Shown here piece after piece: positions 1 through 8,760 of a DNA stretch of 64,000 nucleotides. The first letter of the stretch is position 1. Each line of letters begins with the position of its first letter. Position numbers and translations under genes: made by a program. Source of the stretch: Nitrosospira briensis C-128 (lineage in GTDB: Bacteria > Pseudomonadota > Gammaproteobacteria > Burkholderiales > Nitrosomonadaceae); contig NZ_CP012371.1 of assembly GCF_000619905.2 (NCBI RefSeq), forward strand, positions 2,542,001 to 2,606,000, read 5' to 3'. Under the pieces are notes generated by a model. That model made no database searches and was not told the DNA's origin. It saw only the letters and a program-made list of their open reading frames with translations.

Positions 1-163
1 ACCCGACTGCGGCAATTGCTTGAGCCAATCCTTTACGTTCGATAGTGGACCCGCTCACCCCCTTGATCGGTAAATATCCGTTCGCACCCTACCTTGTTCA
101 AAGCGTCCATCTGCAGTCAAGATTCCGGTCATCAGTGGATACTCGCGCATAGCCAATTTTCAT
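1..163 (-). pseudogene. Serine recombinase (resolvase family), frameshifted N-terminal fragment
   Basis: Read leftward from an ATG at 163, the sequence encodes MKIGYARVSTDDRNLD, the classic N-terminus of Tn3-type resolvases and invertases with the catalytic serine in YARVST. After that the frame breaks. A second frame gives LQMDALNKVGCERIFTDQG, and a third gives VSGSTIERKGLAQAIAA. All three match consecutive parts of the resolvase catalytic domain, so two single-base shifts have destroyed the gene. The rest lies outside the window. It is a remnant of a transposon or integrated element. Family assignment rests on these motifs and is strong; the element type is unknown. Confidence 0.8.
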
Positions 164-178
164 GGATTTCCTCTCTCT

Positions 179-214
179 GTTTTGGCTCCCTTTTGCAACA
201 AAGGGAGCCAAAAC
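179..214. repeat. Perfect 15-bp inverted repeat (hairpin)
   Basis: The arms GTTTTGGCTCCCTTT (179-193) and AAAGGGAGCCAAAAC (200-214) are perfectly complementary around a 6-base loop. It lies 16 bases upstream of the decayed recombinase start. It could be a terminator for transcription entering from the right, or part of the element end or recombination site. No long T-run follows on either side. Confidence 0.7.
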
Positions 215-376
215 AATGTCTTGAGTGGTCCATTCTAGTGTAGAAAAAAGGGAGGCCTTATACCACAAATATTACCTCGACAGAGTACTGGAAGAAAGCT
301 GAGGGCTGATATACCTCTGCAATGTCAACGATGCGCCGTTTGAATTAGCTTGATCGAGAATAAATTCTGACATAAA

Positions 377-440
377 CTTCACAAAAACTTCACACAAATT
401 TCACAAAAACCTCACATTACTATTGTGAATTTGTGTGAGC
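377..440. promoter_or_regulatory. Phased TTCAC repeats upstream of the 491 gene
   Basis: TTCAC-type units begin at 378, 389, 400 and 411 (the last is CTCAC), exactly 11 bp apart and separated by A-rich spacers. Two inverted copies, GTGAA at 425 and GTGAG at 435, follow. Direct repeats of about 11 bp are the usual binding layout of OmpR/PhoB-type response regulators, so this is a plausible activator or repressor site for the gene starting at 491. The regulator is unknown. Confidence 0.55.
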
Positions 441-490
441 TAATAGTCGAATTAAGCTTCTAGTTATTCATTATTGGATAGGAGGGCACT

Positions 491-892
491 ATGGAAAAGG
501 GAAGATTTGTCGGAACGTTATATATGTTTGCTATGGCGACAGCGCTGATTTCATCCGCTGAAGCGATGGCGGATATGTCTGCTCGTGTCACAAACCAAAG
601 TGTCATGACGCCATGCTGTCATGAGGAACTGGTAAAATATTATGAAAATGCTGCCAGCGATCTGCAGACCAAAGCGCAGAAAAAAACGCAGTTGCTCGAG
701 CAGTATCAAAGCAAGAGCTATCTATATGGCAGGCAAGCACAGGATCTGCAGGCCCAAACCCATGCGTTGATTCGCAAGTACGACCGAGCTGCGAAGGTAA
801 AAATGGGAAAAGCGGCAGAGCACCGACAAATGGCAGCCGAGCTTGAGGAAAACACCTATTGTGTTTCGCCCAAAAGGGTCGTGAATTGCTGA
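491..892 (+). CDS. Small secreted helical protein, unknown function
   Basis: A 133-residue protein with GGAGG five bases before the ATG. The N-terminus (about residues 1-27) is a signal peptide ending in an AEAMA-type cleavage site, so the product should be periplasmic or exported. The mature part starts with a CCH motif (Cys42, Cys43). It continues as a charged, Gln- and Lys-rich helix likely to form a coiled coil (about residues 45-118), and ends with two further cysteines, one of them the last residue. I do not recognise a named family. It stands alone behind the phased TTCAC repeats and is followed by inverted repeats near 908-949 and 1004-1026. Confidence 0.7.
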   Translation: MEKGRFVGTLYMFAMATALISSAEAMADMSARVTNQSVMTPCCHEELVKYYENAASDLQTKAQKKTQLLEQYQSKSYLYGRQAQDLQAQTHALIRKYDRAAKVKMGKAAEHRQMAAELEENTYCVSPKRVVNC

Positions 893-1003
893 TAAGATTC
901 GGCATCATTCAAGGATGGAATCTTACGGACAGCGATCCGCATCCTTGAAACGGCTAAAATCGTCATCGGTGATTTTTTTTACACGGAAAATTAGTCCCAA
1001 TTC

Positions 1004-1030
1004 AGGCTCATCTCACGCATGAGCCTTTTT
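1004..1030 (+). terminator. Rho-independent terminator candidate
   Basis: AGGCTCAT (1004-1011) pairs perfectly with ATGAGCCT (1019-1026) around a 7-base loop and is followed by a run of T on the plus strand. It would end transcription of the secreted protein gene at 491-892. A further inverted repeat, TTCAAGGATG / CATCCTTGAA (908-949), precedes it. Confidence 0.6.
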
Positions 1031-1307
1031 GCATCTCCCTACTGAGCTCAATGCTCGACCGCATCCGGTCCAAGACGACGGGCCTTACCTCTCTTAGCAA
1101 TCGGTTGAAGTTATCTATGGCTTTACGCAGTGATTCTGATAGCGCCTGCCAGCGGACGCCCGCATCGTCATAGCCAAATGCCTTCATTTCACGCTTGAGT
1201 GCAAGCATCTTAAAAACTGTCAGCACACTATAGAACTCGTGAGTCTGCCATCGTTCCGCCAGTTCCTGCATGGTTTTCTGTCGTTCAAGTCGCTCAAGCT
1301 CATCCAT
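1008..1307 (-). CDS. Hypothetical helical protein, doubtful
   Basis: A 99-residue frame starting at an ATG, rich in Glu, Arg, Lys and Leu and predicted wholly helical, with no signal peptide or recognised domain. Its stop codon lies inside the plus-strand terminator hairpin, and its start borders an IS3-type transposase remnant. It may be a real small cargo gene or a chance frame. I see no clear ribosome binding site. Confidence 0.35.
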   Translation of the reverse strand: MDELERLERQKTMQELAERWQTHEFYSVLTVFKMLALKREMKAFGYDDAGVRWQALSESLRKAIDNFNRLLREVRPVVLDRMRSSIELSREMQKGSCVR

Positions 1308-1372
1308 ATATTCCCTGAGAGGCGCTTGCTCTTTCGTAATGCGCGCCTGAACCGGCGTTCCATCGCCATGGC

Positions 1373-1693
1373 AAGCCGGAGATTATGAATACCGATCAAG
1401 GCAGCCAGTTTGCCGCCCATGAGTTCGTGCAGGCCGTTAGGGAACAGGGGTGCAACCTCAGCATAGACGGGTGCGGAGTCTAGCAAGATAATGTATTCGT
1501 CGAGCGCCTGTGGAAATCGGTGAAATACGAGCGGGTGTACTTGCATGCCTATGACTCGATCGCTGAAGCCAGAGTATCAATTATGCAATACATGGATTGG
1601 TACAACTGATCCCGGCCACATTCGAGCCTGGGCAAGAAAACGCCTGATGAGGCTTATGTCGTGATGCTGCCGACGGTTGAACTGGCAGCGTGA
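1373..1693 (+). pseudogene. IS3-family transposase (orfB) C-terminal remnant
   Basis: The plus-strand translation gives KPEIMNTDQGSQF, then SIDG, an in-frame TAG, DNVFVERLWKSVKYERVY and HAYDSIAEARVSIMQY. These are the hallmark blocks of the IS3-group DDE (rve) integrase domain, including the second catalytic Asp in NTDQGSQF and the final Glu in FVERLW. After WYN and a stop, the last block HSSLGKKTPDEAY continues in a shifted frame. The N-terminal two thirds are missing. This is a dead insertion-sequence tail with an internal stop and a frameshift. Confidence 0.85.
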
Positions 1694-1813
1694 GAACCAG
1701 CAGAGATTCCACTTAAAATGTTCAGGTCGTTGTTCAAGCAAATGGAAGAGAAATTTAGATTCCTCAGTTGATCGCTCGTTCTGACATCAACATCCCGCAT
1801 ATTTTAACTTCAA

Positions 1814-2497
1814 TCATCGGCGTAGAATCGCCAACCAACGCGCCATATTGAGTAGTGTCATCAGCGAAGCCGCGACATAAGTCCATGCCGCGGCAGTGAG
1901 CAATCGTCGGGCATGCGGCATGTCTCCATCGATCAGATAACGCTCTCGCTCCAAAATTGGCAGGGCCCGGGCAAAACTCGCATTCAATTCCATCGGTAAG
2001 GTCAGCGCGTGCACAAGCGTCGCGCTTCCCAGTGTCAGGATACCCCCGACAAGAAATAACAATCCTGCCGCGGGAGAGCGCAGTAGCGCCATAATCACGG
2101 GAGACAACATCAGGATACCGGCGCCTAGCTTCTCTGCGGGCGCAGCCCATTGCACCAACCTGGTACGTAAGGCAAGAGGCGGGTAGTTATCCTGATGCTG
2201 GATCGCATGGCCGACTTCATGCGCTGCAACGGTGATCGCGGTCAGCGAGCGGCCGTTGAATTTATCCGGTGTGAGACGGACCACTTTTTTCAACGGATCA
2301 TAGTGGTCGCCCGATTCGGTTACCTCCACCGCGATATGTTGTAAATTGGCCTTATCCAGCAACTCGCGAGCCAGTTGTGCTCCCGTGAATGAATAGCGAT
2401 CAGTCGGTTCACTATATTTTTCCATGGTATGTTTGACCCAGTAGGAAGGTCCGACAACCAGAAGAGCGATAAAACAGACCAATATCAGATAAAGCAT
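1814..2497 (-). CDS. Membrane zinc metallopeptidase, YugP family
   Basis: A 227-residue integral membrane protein of the Zn_peptidase_2 (YugP/DUF2268-like neutral peptidase) type. An N-terminal membrane helix (about 1-20) is followed by the zinc-binding HEVGH at residues 93-97. Hydrophobic helices lie at about 123-168 and 203-222. LPMELNASFARA (Glu170) probably supplies the third zinc ligand, as in this family. Length matches the family. It is monocistronic and transcribed leftward; the start sits just after the membrane-helix codons begin. The substrate is unknown. Confidence 0.85.
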   Translation of the reverse strand: MLYLILVCFIALLVVGPSYWVKHTMEKYSEPTDRYSFTGAQLARELLDKANLQHIAVEVTESGDHYDPLKKVVRLTPDKFNGRSLTAITVAAHEVGHAIQHQDNYPPLALRTRLVQWAAPAEKLGAGILMLSPVIMALLRSPAAGLLFLVGGILTLGSATLVHALTLPMELNASFARALPILERERYLIDGDMPHARRLLTAAAWTYVAASLMTLLNMARWLAILRR

Positions 2498-2590
2498 AGC
2501 GGGAAGTATCAGTAAAAGAACAACTTTAATGGTAACAGTTTAACGGCGGCTTATCCGCAGCGCAGGTTGGTCATGCGCTTACCCTAACGT

Positions 2591-2827
2591 TTGATCAATA
2601 ATATTCAAAATAATTTCTTCATCTTGAATTCCGGTAACAAGATCAAGCGGGTGGAGCGCTTGATCGGCAACGCCAGTCTCTATCAGGACCCATTAGCGAA
2701 AACTGGACAAAAGCAGAAAGTGAGTTTGCTTTTGTTTGACTTATTGCATCTGACTGGTCCATACGCGGAATTGAATGCTGATGAATTCATAATCGAAACC
2801 ATCAATTGTATTGACGATGCCGCATAA
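2591..2827 (+). CDS. Hypothetical protein upstream of the P450 gene
   Basis: A 78-residue frame starting at a TTG with no good ribosome binding site. The sequence is plausible protein (charged N-half, a LLLFDLLHL segment, acidic end). Its stop overlaps the start of the cytochrome P450 gene, which suggests co-translation. No family recognised. The true start may be another codon, or this may be the tail of a lost gene. Confidence 0.4.
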   Translation: MINNIQNNFFILNSGNKIKRVERLIGNASLYQDPLAKTGQKQKVSLLLFDLLHLTGPYAELNADEFIIETINCIDDAA

Positions 2828-4163
2828 CAAAACAGTTCCACAGGTCAAAGGCAACTTTTTGCTGGGCAATTTAAGCCAGATGATTGCGAATCCGTTTCAA
2901 GCCCTTTGTGACTGGCAGCGAGATTATGGTGACCTGGTTAGCTTCAGATTAGCTGCCCGCCAAATTTATCTATTCGGTCACCCGAAGCTGTTTGAACAAG
3001 CCTTGATCAAGCAAAGCGATGTTTTTGTAAAAATACACGGTGACGGAAAACCAACCGGCCTGGAATTGGTTCTGGGGCAGGGATTAGTAACAAGCCAGGG
3101 CGATTTATGGCAAAGGCAACGGCGATTGATGCAGCCGGTTTTCCAGCGAAGCAATATAACCACGCTGTTGCCGCAAATCGCCACCGCAGGCAGTAATATG
3201 CTGGATAGATGGCGGAAGCTGGGTGAAGGTGCGAAGATCAACCTGTCCAGGGAAATGACGCAGTTGACGCTGGAGGGGATCACCCAGACCATGTTCAGCA
3301 CCAGCGTCCTCGACAAGATAGAACAGATATCTCCATCTCTGGATACCTTACTCAGGTATGCCGCTAAAACCATCGTGAATCCTTTGATGCTCCCGTTGTA
3401 TGTACCCACCCCGGCCAATCAGAAATTCAAACAGGCATTGGGGATAATCGATAGTGTCATTTACGGAATCATCGATCAACGCCGCACTACGCTATCCACG
3501 CACAACGACTTGCTGGATATGCTGTTAAAAGCAAGCGATGACAACACCGGTGAAAAGATGACTGACAGGCAACTTCGGGATGAAGTCATTACCATTTTTG
3601 GTGCAGGCCATGAAACCACCGCGAACTTGTTGAGCTGGACCTTATATTTACTAGCCCGGCATCCAGAAGTACTCGCTAAGCTGCGCCAGGAACTTGAAGG
3701 CTTGCTGCAAGGAAAAATGCCGGACGCGGCAGATCTGCAGCAGCTTGTTTATACCAAAGCGGTACTCAATGAATCGATGCGCTTCCGTCCACCTGCTGGC
3801 ATTATGCTGCGTAGAGTCAATAAGGATACCGAGGTTGATGGCTATTTCTTGAAGGCAGGCAGACTTGCGATATTCAGCATTTTCAATCTTCATCATCACA
3901 CTGACTTTTGGCCGCAACCGGAGCAGTTCGACCCTGAACGGTTTTTAATACCTGAGAATCGCAGGTTTTCGTTTATGCCTTTCGGGATAGGCGAGCGCAT
4001 CTGCATCGGTAGTCATTTTGCATTATTGGAAAGCCAGCTTTTGCTCAGCATGATCGTTCAGCACTGTGATTTACAGTTGCTTGACACGGACGAAGTCGAG
4101 ATTGAGATGGCGGTAACCCTGCGCCCGAAAGGTGGAGTTCCAGTCCGGGTGAAGTGGCGATAA
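2817..4163 (+). CDS. Cytochrome P450
   Basis: A 448-residue soluble P450 monooxygenase, full length for a bacterial class. I see the I-helix oxygen-activation motif AGHETT (residues 263-268), the K-helix ExxR (Glu319-Arg322), and the heme-binding loop FGIGERICIG with the thiolate Cys396. It has no N-terminal membrane anchor. The CYP102/CYP4-like heme loop and AGHETT suggest a fatty-acid or hydrocarbon-type hydroxylase, but the substrate cannot be read from sequence. No ferredoxin or reductase gene lies nearby, so electrons must come from elsewhere. An ATG at 2817 was preferred to the TTG at 2811. Confidence 0.93.
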   Translation: MPHNKTVPQVKGNFLLGNLSQMIANPFQALCDWQRDYGDLVSFRLAARQIYLFGHPKLFEQALIKQSDVFVKIHGDGKPTGLELVLGQGLVTSQGDLWQRQRRLMQPVFQRSNITTLLPQIATAGSNMLDRWRKLGEGAKINLSREMTQLTLEGITQTMFSTSVLDKIEQISPSLDTLLRYAAKTIVNPLMLPLYVPTPANQKFKQALGIIDSVIYGIIDQRRTTLSTHNDLLDMLLKASDDNTGEKMTDRQLRDEVITIFGAGHETTANLLSWTLYLLARHPEVLAKLRQELEGLLQGKMPDAADLQQLVYTKAVLNESMRFRPPAGIMLRRVNKDTEVDGYFLKAGRLAIFSIFNLHHHTDFWPQPEQFDPERFLIPENRRFSFMPFGIGERICIGSHFALLESQLLLSMIVQHCDLQLLDTDEVEIEMAVTLRPKGGVPVRVKWR

Positions 4164-4269
4164 AATCGATCTTCAGTTCTTGGTTCTGTTATCCACAAAA
4201 GCTGTCCGGAAGTGTTGGGGAAATTGCCTTTTGGCTGACCTCTTTGCGCTGACTGTAGGCGGCTTGGTT

Positions 4270-5319
4270 TTATCGAGTACCTTGTGAGTTGGATATGGAT
4301 ACTGCTCTATCGTCGTCGGCGAACATGCCCACCCGCACAATGCCGTCGCTGCCGATAGAGCCACGGAACATGCCCCTGGTGTTGAAACGCATTGCATAAT
4401 TACCTTTTGCATCCAGCACGATCAAACCGCCATCACCGCCGATGGCAGCGATTTCCGCCAGCGTATTTTCCGCCGCCTCGATAATCGGAATGTGCTGCAA
4501 CCGTACCTGTGCTGCCGTGTTGAATGCAGCAACGGTGCGAATGAATATTTCTCCGGTGCCAGTCGCGGATACCGCAACCGAGCGATTGTCCGCGTAGGTT
4601 CCGGCGCCGATGACGGGCGAATCCCCGACGCGCCCGAAGCGCTTGTTGGTAATCCCACCGGTTGATGTGCCGGCGGCGAGATTGCCGTGACGATCCAGCG
4701 CTACGGCGCCCACCGTTCCCCGCTTTTCATCCGCCTTTTCGCCCGTCTTTTCGTCTGTCTGGGGCCGCGGCGTATCGGGAACCACGTCATGGTCCTGCAT
4801 CAGGCGTTCTTCGGCAATGGCTTTTTGCAACTGATTCCAGCGGAATTGGGTGTGGAAATAGGAAGGATCAACGATCTCCAGGCCCATCTCGGCGGCAAAG
4901 GCATCGGCGCCCTGGCCCATCAGCATCACATGCGCGCTTTTCGTCATCACGGCGTGCGCGGCACAGATGGGGTTGCGTATGGTCGTCACCGCGGCGACAG
5001 AACCTGCCATGCGCGTGGAACCATCCATGATGGATGCATCCAGTTCAATGCGGCCGGCATTACTGAACACGGCGCCCTTGCCGGCATTGAATAAAGGTGA
5101 ATCTTCCATCACCACGATCGCTGCAATCACGGCATCGATGCTGCTGCCGCCTGCGTCAAGTACTGCGTAGCCAGCGATCAGCGATTGCGCAAGCACCTGC
5201 GTATAAGCCTGCTCGAGTTCCTTTGTCAGCTTGCTGCGCGTGATGGTACCGGCGCCCCCGTGAATCACCAGTCGGATCGGTGAAGTATCCACCCCAGCGG
5301 TGTTTGTTCGTACTTTCAC
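4270..5319 (-). CDS. iaaA: Isoaspartyl peptidase / L-asparaginase (Ntn-hydrolase)
   Basis: A 349-residue precursor of the plant-type asparaginase family. It cleaves itself to expose an N-terminal threonine and then hydrolyses beta-aspartyl (isoaspartyl) peptides and asparagine. The conserved opening IHGGAG lies at about residues 19-24. FNAGKGAVF and ELDASIMDG follow, and the autocleavage site GTVGAVALD has catalytic Thr202. GDSPVIGAGTYAD and ATGTGE complete the substrate site. A charged linker rich in Glu, Asp and Lys precedes the cleavage site, as is usual. No signal peptide, so probably cytoplasmic. It is a single gene pointing away from the ABC exporter operon. Confidence 0.93.
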   Translation of the reverse strand: MKVRTNTAGVDTSPIRLVIHGGAGTITRSKLTKELEQAYTQVLAQSLIAGYAVLDAGGSSIDAVIAAIVVMEDSPLFNAGKGAVFSNAGRIELDASIMDGSTRMAGSVAAVTTIRNPICAAHAVMTKSAHVMLMGQGADAFAAEMGLEIVDPSYFHTQFRWNQLQKAIAEERLMQDHDVVPDTPRPQTDEKTGEKADEKRGTVGAVALDRHGNLAAGTSTGGITNKRFGRVGDSPVIGAGTYADNRSVAVSATGTGEIFIRTVAAFNTAAQVRLQHIPIIEAAENTLAEIAAIGGDGGLIVLDAKGNYAMRFNTRGMFRGSIGSDGIVRVGMFADDDRAVSISNSQGTR

Positions 5320-5538
5320 GCTTGCATACCTTTGGCCTGTAGCTTCGCCTGGCGTCTGAAGACCCTGAAGGACCTCACGCCTTACGAAAATATATCCGCA
5401 AAATATGGTCTAAAAATCCAGGCAAACTTATCATCAACCTGCACCATCATACCGTGGGGCTAAACACTACATTGTTTCTGGACTAAGATGAAGCGTGGAG
5501 CCGTTCCTAAGTAGGTCTTCTTCAGGAGGCCATCATCA

Positions 5539-5583
5539 ATGCGGAAGTTCGAAGGATACGTAAATGCGCTCCAGACCAGGTAG
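5539..5583 (+). CDS. Possible 14-codon leader peptide before the ABC exporter
   Basis: A strong AGGAGG (about 5524) precedes an ATG at 5539 that opens a frame MRKFEGYVNALQTR ending in TAG. The permease ATG follows 11 bases later and has no comparable ribosome binding site of its own. It may be a leader that couples translation into the operon, or a relic of a lost first gene. Confidence 0.35.
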   Translation: MRKFEGYVNALQTR

Positions 5584-5594
5584 TTACGTGCGCA

Positions 5595-6731
5595 ATGAAA
5601 GGGATTCTAAAGATCGCTTTTAAACTTCTCGTGAACGACAAAGGCAAATATGCTGCCTTGTTGGTAGGAATTACTTTTGCCGTGTTTTTGATGGTGCAGA
5701 TGACATCCATCTTTTTTGGCATTCTGCACAAATCTTCATCTACTGTCATTAATGTGGGGGCTAAAGTCTGGGTGATGGATCCGGCGGTGAATAACGTAGC
5801 AAACAGTATCCCCCTGCCGGACTATGTCCTGGATGCCGTTCGAAGCATCAATGGCGTCAAATATGCTGTCCCGCTATATTCGGGAGGCGCGCTCGTCAAG
5901 CTTAGAAGCGGGGTGTTTCAATCCGTGACTGTTATGGGCCTGGATGATAACAGCCTGTTCGGCCGCCCCGAGCTTGTTGAGGGCAAGATCGAGGACATCT
6001 ATGCGGAAAATGCCTTTATCGTCGTTCAGGATGAAGAAATTCGCAAGCTGGGGAATCCGCGTTTAGGCACAGACTTCGAGCTCAACGATCATCGCGGGGT
6101 CATCGTGGGGATTGCCAAGGTAACGGCCAGCGGACTGTTCGGGATTCCCACCCTCTATACGACATACAGCAGAGCGATTCAATACATCCCGTCAATGCGG
6201 TTTACGATTTCCTACATTCTTGTTGAGCCGAAAAGCAGCGACGCAATCCTGCATATCCAAGAGCAGGTCAGGCTCTTGGGTTACCAGGCGCTTACACAAG
6301 AAGAACTCATGCAGAAAATCTCCAATTACTATAAATATCAAACCGGATTGGGGACCAACATTCTAATCATGACCGTCGTAAGCTTTCTGGTTGGTTTATC
6401 AATCTCAGGACAGACATTTTATACCTTCATACTGGAAAATCTTGAAAAATTCGGTGCATTGAAAGCGATTGGCGCCAAAGGACGTGAGCTGGTTTATATG
6501 ATCCTTTTTCAGGCCATGTTTACGTCACTGGTAGGATATGGTTTAGGAGTGGGTCTCTGCACTCTCATCATCGCGATCGCGAAGCTCAGAATCCCCGACT
6601 ATTCCGCCAATATAACCTATACCACCCTGGCGTTTGCGTTCTTCATGGTTCTGATTATCGCTGGAATCTCAAGCTATATCGGGATAAGAAAGGTGCTGAA
6701 GATTGAGCCTTTTGATATCTTCAGAGGCTAG
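5595..6731 (+). CDS. ABC exporter permease, DevC/MacB-like FtsX domain
   Basis: A 378-residue permease with one N-terminal membrane helix (about 20-42), a large periplasmic domain (about 45-255) and three C-terminal helices (about 260-285, 310-335, 345-370). This is the topology of MacB/DevC-type mechanotransmission transporters. The FtsX-type motif LEKFGALKAIGAKGRELVYM lies between helices 2 and 3. It would work with the ATPase four bases downstream and the adaptor after that, driving export across both membranes rather than moving substrate through a channel of its own. Substrate unknown; in cyanobacteria DevBCA exports glycolipids. Confidence 0.88.
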   Translation: MKGILKIAFKLLVNDKGKYAALLVGITFAVFLMVQMTSIFFGILHKSSSTVINVGAKVWVMDPAVNNVANSIPLPDYVLDAVRSINGVKYAVPLYSGGALVKLRSGVFQSVTVMGLDDNSLFGRPELVEGKIEDIYAENAFIVVQDEEIRKLGNPRLGTDFELNDHRGVIVGIAKVTASGLFGIPTLYTTYSRAIQYIPSMRFTISYILVEPKSSDAILHIQEQVRLLGYQALTQEELMQKISNYYKYQTGLGTNILIMTVVSFLVGLSISGQTFYTFILENLEKFGALKAIGAKGRELVYMILFQAMFTSLVGYGLGVGLCTLIIAIAKLRIPDYSANITYTTLAFAFFMVLIIAGISSYIGIRKVLKIEPFDIFRG

Positions 6732-6734
6732 GAT

Positions 6735-7430
6735 GTGAATCCTGCAATTTCAGCCAGTGAATTGGCCAAGTGGTTTGGGGAGAGCGATCTCAAAACTTAT
6801 GCGGTAAAGGATGTGAGTTTCGAAGCCTATTTCGGTGAGATATTTTTTATCGTAGGCCCTTCCGGGAGTGGGAAAACAACCTTATTAAGCATGATTTCCG
6901 GCATCCTGCGCCCAAATTCAGGGACTGTAACCGTAGACAATATCGATATATGGAAACTGGAATCCGATCAGATCGCTGAATTCCGGTTAAATAAGGTTGG
7001 TTTCGTATTCCAGGATTATCATCTTTTTCCGCGCCTGACCACAGCTGAGAATGTCGCCATTCCACTCATCCTGAAGAAGCGGGATTGGGACGATTCCATT
7101 CGAGAAGCAACGCATTATCTAGAGATAGTAGGACTCAAAAATAAGGTCGAGCTTCCGCCGATGAAATTGAGTGGCGGAGAGCAACAACGGGTTGCCATTG
7201 CGAGAGCACTGGTGAGTCAACCGGATATCCTGATCTTTGATGAGCCTACCGCGTCGCTGGATGGGGATACCGGGCGACGCATCATGGATTTCGTTAAAAC
7301 CAGCATACTCAGCGACAAGCGCTGTATTTTGATTGTTACCCACGATAGCCGCATCTTCGAGTATGCCCACAGGATCATGAAAATGGAGGATGGCAAGATA
7401 GTCGGTATTGAAAAGGGGGCTGGTCATTGA
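6735..7430 (+). CDS. ABC exporter ATPase, DevA/MacB-like
   Basis: A 231-residue ATP-binding protein with Walker A GPSGSGKT (41-48), Q-loop Gln93, signature LSGGEQQR (145-152), Walker B ILIFDE (165-170) and H-loop His203. It belongs to the LolD/MacB subfamily. It starts at a GTG three bases after the permease stop, and its stop overlaps the TTG start of the adaptor gene by four bases, so all three are translationally linked. Confidence 0.93.
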   Translation: MNPAISASELAKWFGESDLKTYAVKDVSFEAYFGEIFFIVGPSGSGKTTLLSMISGILRPNSGTVTVDNIDIWKLESDQIAEFRLNKVGFVFQDYHLFPRLTTAENVAIPLILKKRDWDDSIREATHYLEIVGLKNKVELPPMKLSGGEQQRVAIARALVSQPDILIFDEPTASLDGDTGRRIMDFVKTSILSDKRCILIVTHDSRIFEYAHRIMKMEDGKIVGIEKGAGH

Positions 7431-8527
7431 GAAACCAGATCATGATCGCCGTTGCCATCGTCGGCATTATTACCGGTTTGGCAAGCGCCTACCTGTCAGG
7501 GCAGCAAAAGAAGCCTCAGCCGCCTGTTTTCAATCCAGCACCAAATCCTTATGCGCAGGGTATCTATTCGAACGGCATTATTGAAAGCTATCAACCGACA
7601 GGAGAAAACATCAACATCTATCCGGAAGTAGCAGGAGTGATTATCCAGATTCTGGTGACTGAAGGACAGGCAGTCAAGCAGGGAACACCTTTGCTCAAAA
7701 TGGATGACTCGGTTCAACGCGCGACGGTAGAACAGCAGCGTTCGCAATCCGAAGCAGCGCATGCGTTACTGGAAGAACTGAAGGCCCAACCGAGAAAAGA
7801 GGTTCTGGCTGTTGCCAAAGCGCAACTGGATTATGCGAGGGCCAATCTCAAAACCGTCGAGGTTCAGCTGGAAAAGCTGCAAAACTCTTATGACGCTGAT
7901 CCCAAGTCCGTGAGCAAGGATAGCCTGGATAATGCGATCAATGCTGTCAAGGCGGCGGAAGCCAATCTCGAGGTTGCTTTGAGCAACTACAATCTGACGA
8001 AAGCTGGAGCCTGGAAATACGATATCCAAAACCAGGAGCGGCAATATACCGCATTGTCCAACACTTATATGGCTGGAAGCGCCTTACTGGCAAAATATGT
8101 CATCAGGGCGCCGGCCGATGGTGTCATATTGTCCGTAAAAGCGACGGTGGGCAGTTATATTTCATCGCAGGGCGTTTATGGTACTTATACGGAGGATTTC
8201 AATCCGATTGTCGTGATGGGAAATCCGGAAAATAATCTCGCCGTAAGATGCTATGTTGATGAGATCCTGATTCATCGGATTCCTGATATTTCAAAAATAC
8301 ATGCACAAATGTTCATTCGCGGCACAAACATTCGTATTCCATTGGAATATGTTCGATTGCAACCCTATGTTTCGCCCAAGATACAGTTATCGAACCAGCG
8401 AACGGAACGAGTAGATGTAAGGGTACTCCCGGTACTCTTCCGCTTTGAGAAGCCGAAGGATGTGCAGGTGTATCCTGGCCAGCTAGTGGACGTTTATATC
8501 GGTGAGAAGGAGGATGTCTCTGAATAG
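7427..8527 (+). CDS. HlyD-family periplasmic adaptor, DevB-like
   Basis: A 366-residue membrane-fusion protein. A single N-terminal membrane anchor (about 5-23) is followed by the first half of a biotinyl-lipoyl-like domain (NIYPEVAGVI, about 60-90). A long coiled-coil hairpin (about 95-215) follows, then the returning lipoyl half (IRAPADGVIL) and a beta-barrel domain. It should link the ABC pair to an outer-membrane channel. It starts at a TTG overlapping the ATPase stop. The partner channel gene lies 370 bases downstream, separated by a small repeat element. Confidence 0.9.
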   Translation: MRNQIMIAVAIVGIITGLASAYLSGQQKKPQPPVFNPAPNPYAQGIYSNGIIESYQPTGENINIYPEVAGVIIQILVTEGQAVKQGTPLLKMDDSVQRATVEQQRSQSEAAHALLEELKAQPRKEVLAVAKAQLDYARANLKTVEVQLEKLQNSYDADPKSVSKDSLDNAINAVKAAEANLEVALSNYNLTKAGAWKYDIQNQERQYTALSNTYMAGSALLAKYVIRAPADGVILSVKATVGSYISSQGVYGTYTEDFNPIVVMGNPENNLAVRCYVDEILIHRIPDISKIHAQMFIRGTNIRIPLEYVRLQPYVSPKIQLSNQRTERVDVRVLPVLFRFEKPKDVQVYPGQLVDVYIGEKEDVSE

Positions 8528-8760
8528 GTCCGTCCAGTTTTGCTCAGTAGGGACAGACTGTGGCTGCAGCGGCATCAGAGGAAAGGACGCAACGATGTGA
8601 ATAGTCGATTCTTTTCGACAGCAACCCAACCAGGCAAGATTGCCTGGGCTGCCTTTGAAGGATGCCTTATAGGTAAGCGGTACATTGGGTGCGCTCATTA
8701 CGTTAAATTTCTGACCTCATGGTCAAGCATCATTATCAGGCTGCAGCCTGTTACTGATCG

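Noticed and set aside
377-440. TTCAC repeats as replication iterons
   Set aside because: No replication initiator gene or AT-rich origin layout nearby; position directly before a gene suits regulation better.
1220-1546. Leftward frame across the IS3 remnant
   Set aside because: It is antisense to recognisable transposase blocks on the plus strand.
4662-5170. Rightward frames opposite the isoaspartyl peptidase gene
   Set aside because: Shadows of a gene whose active site and motifs are clear on the other strand.
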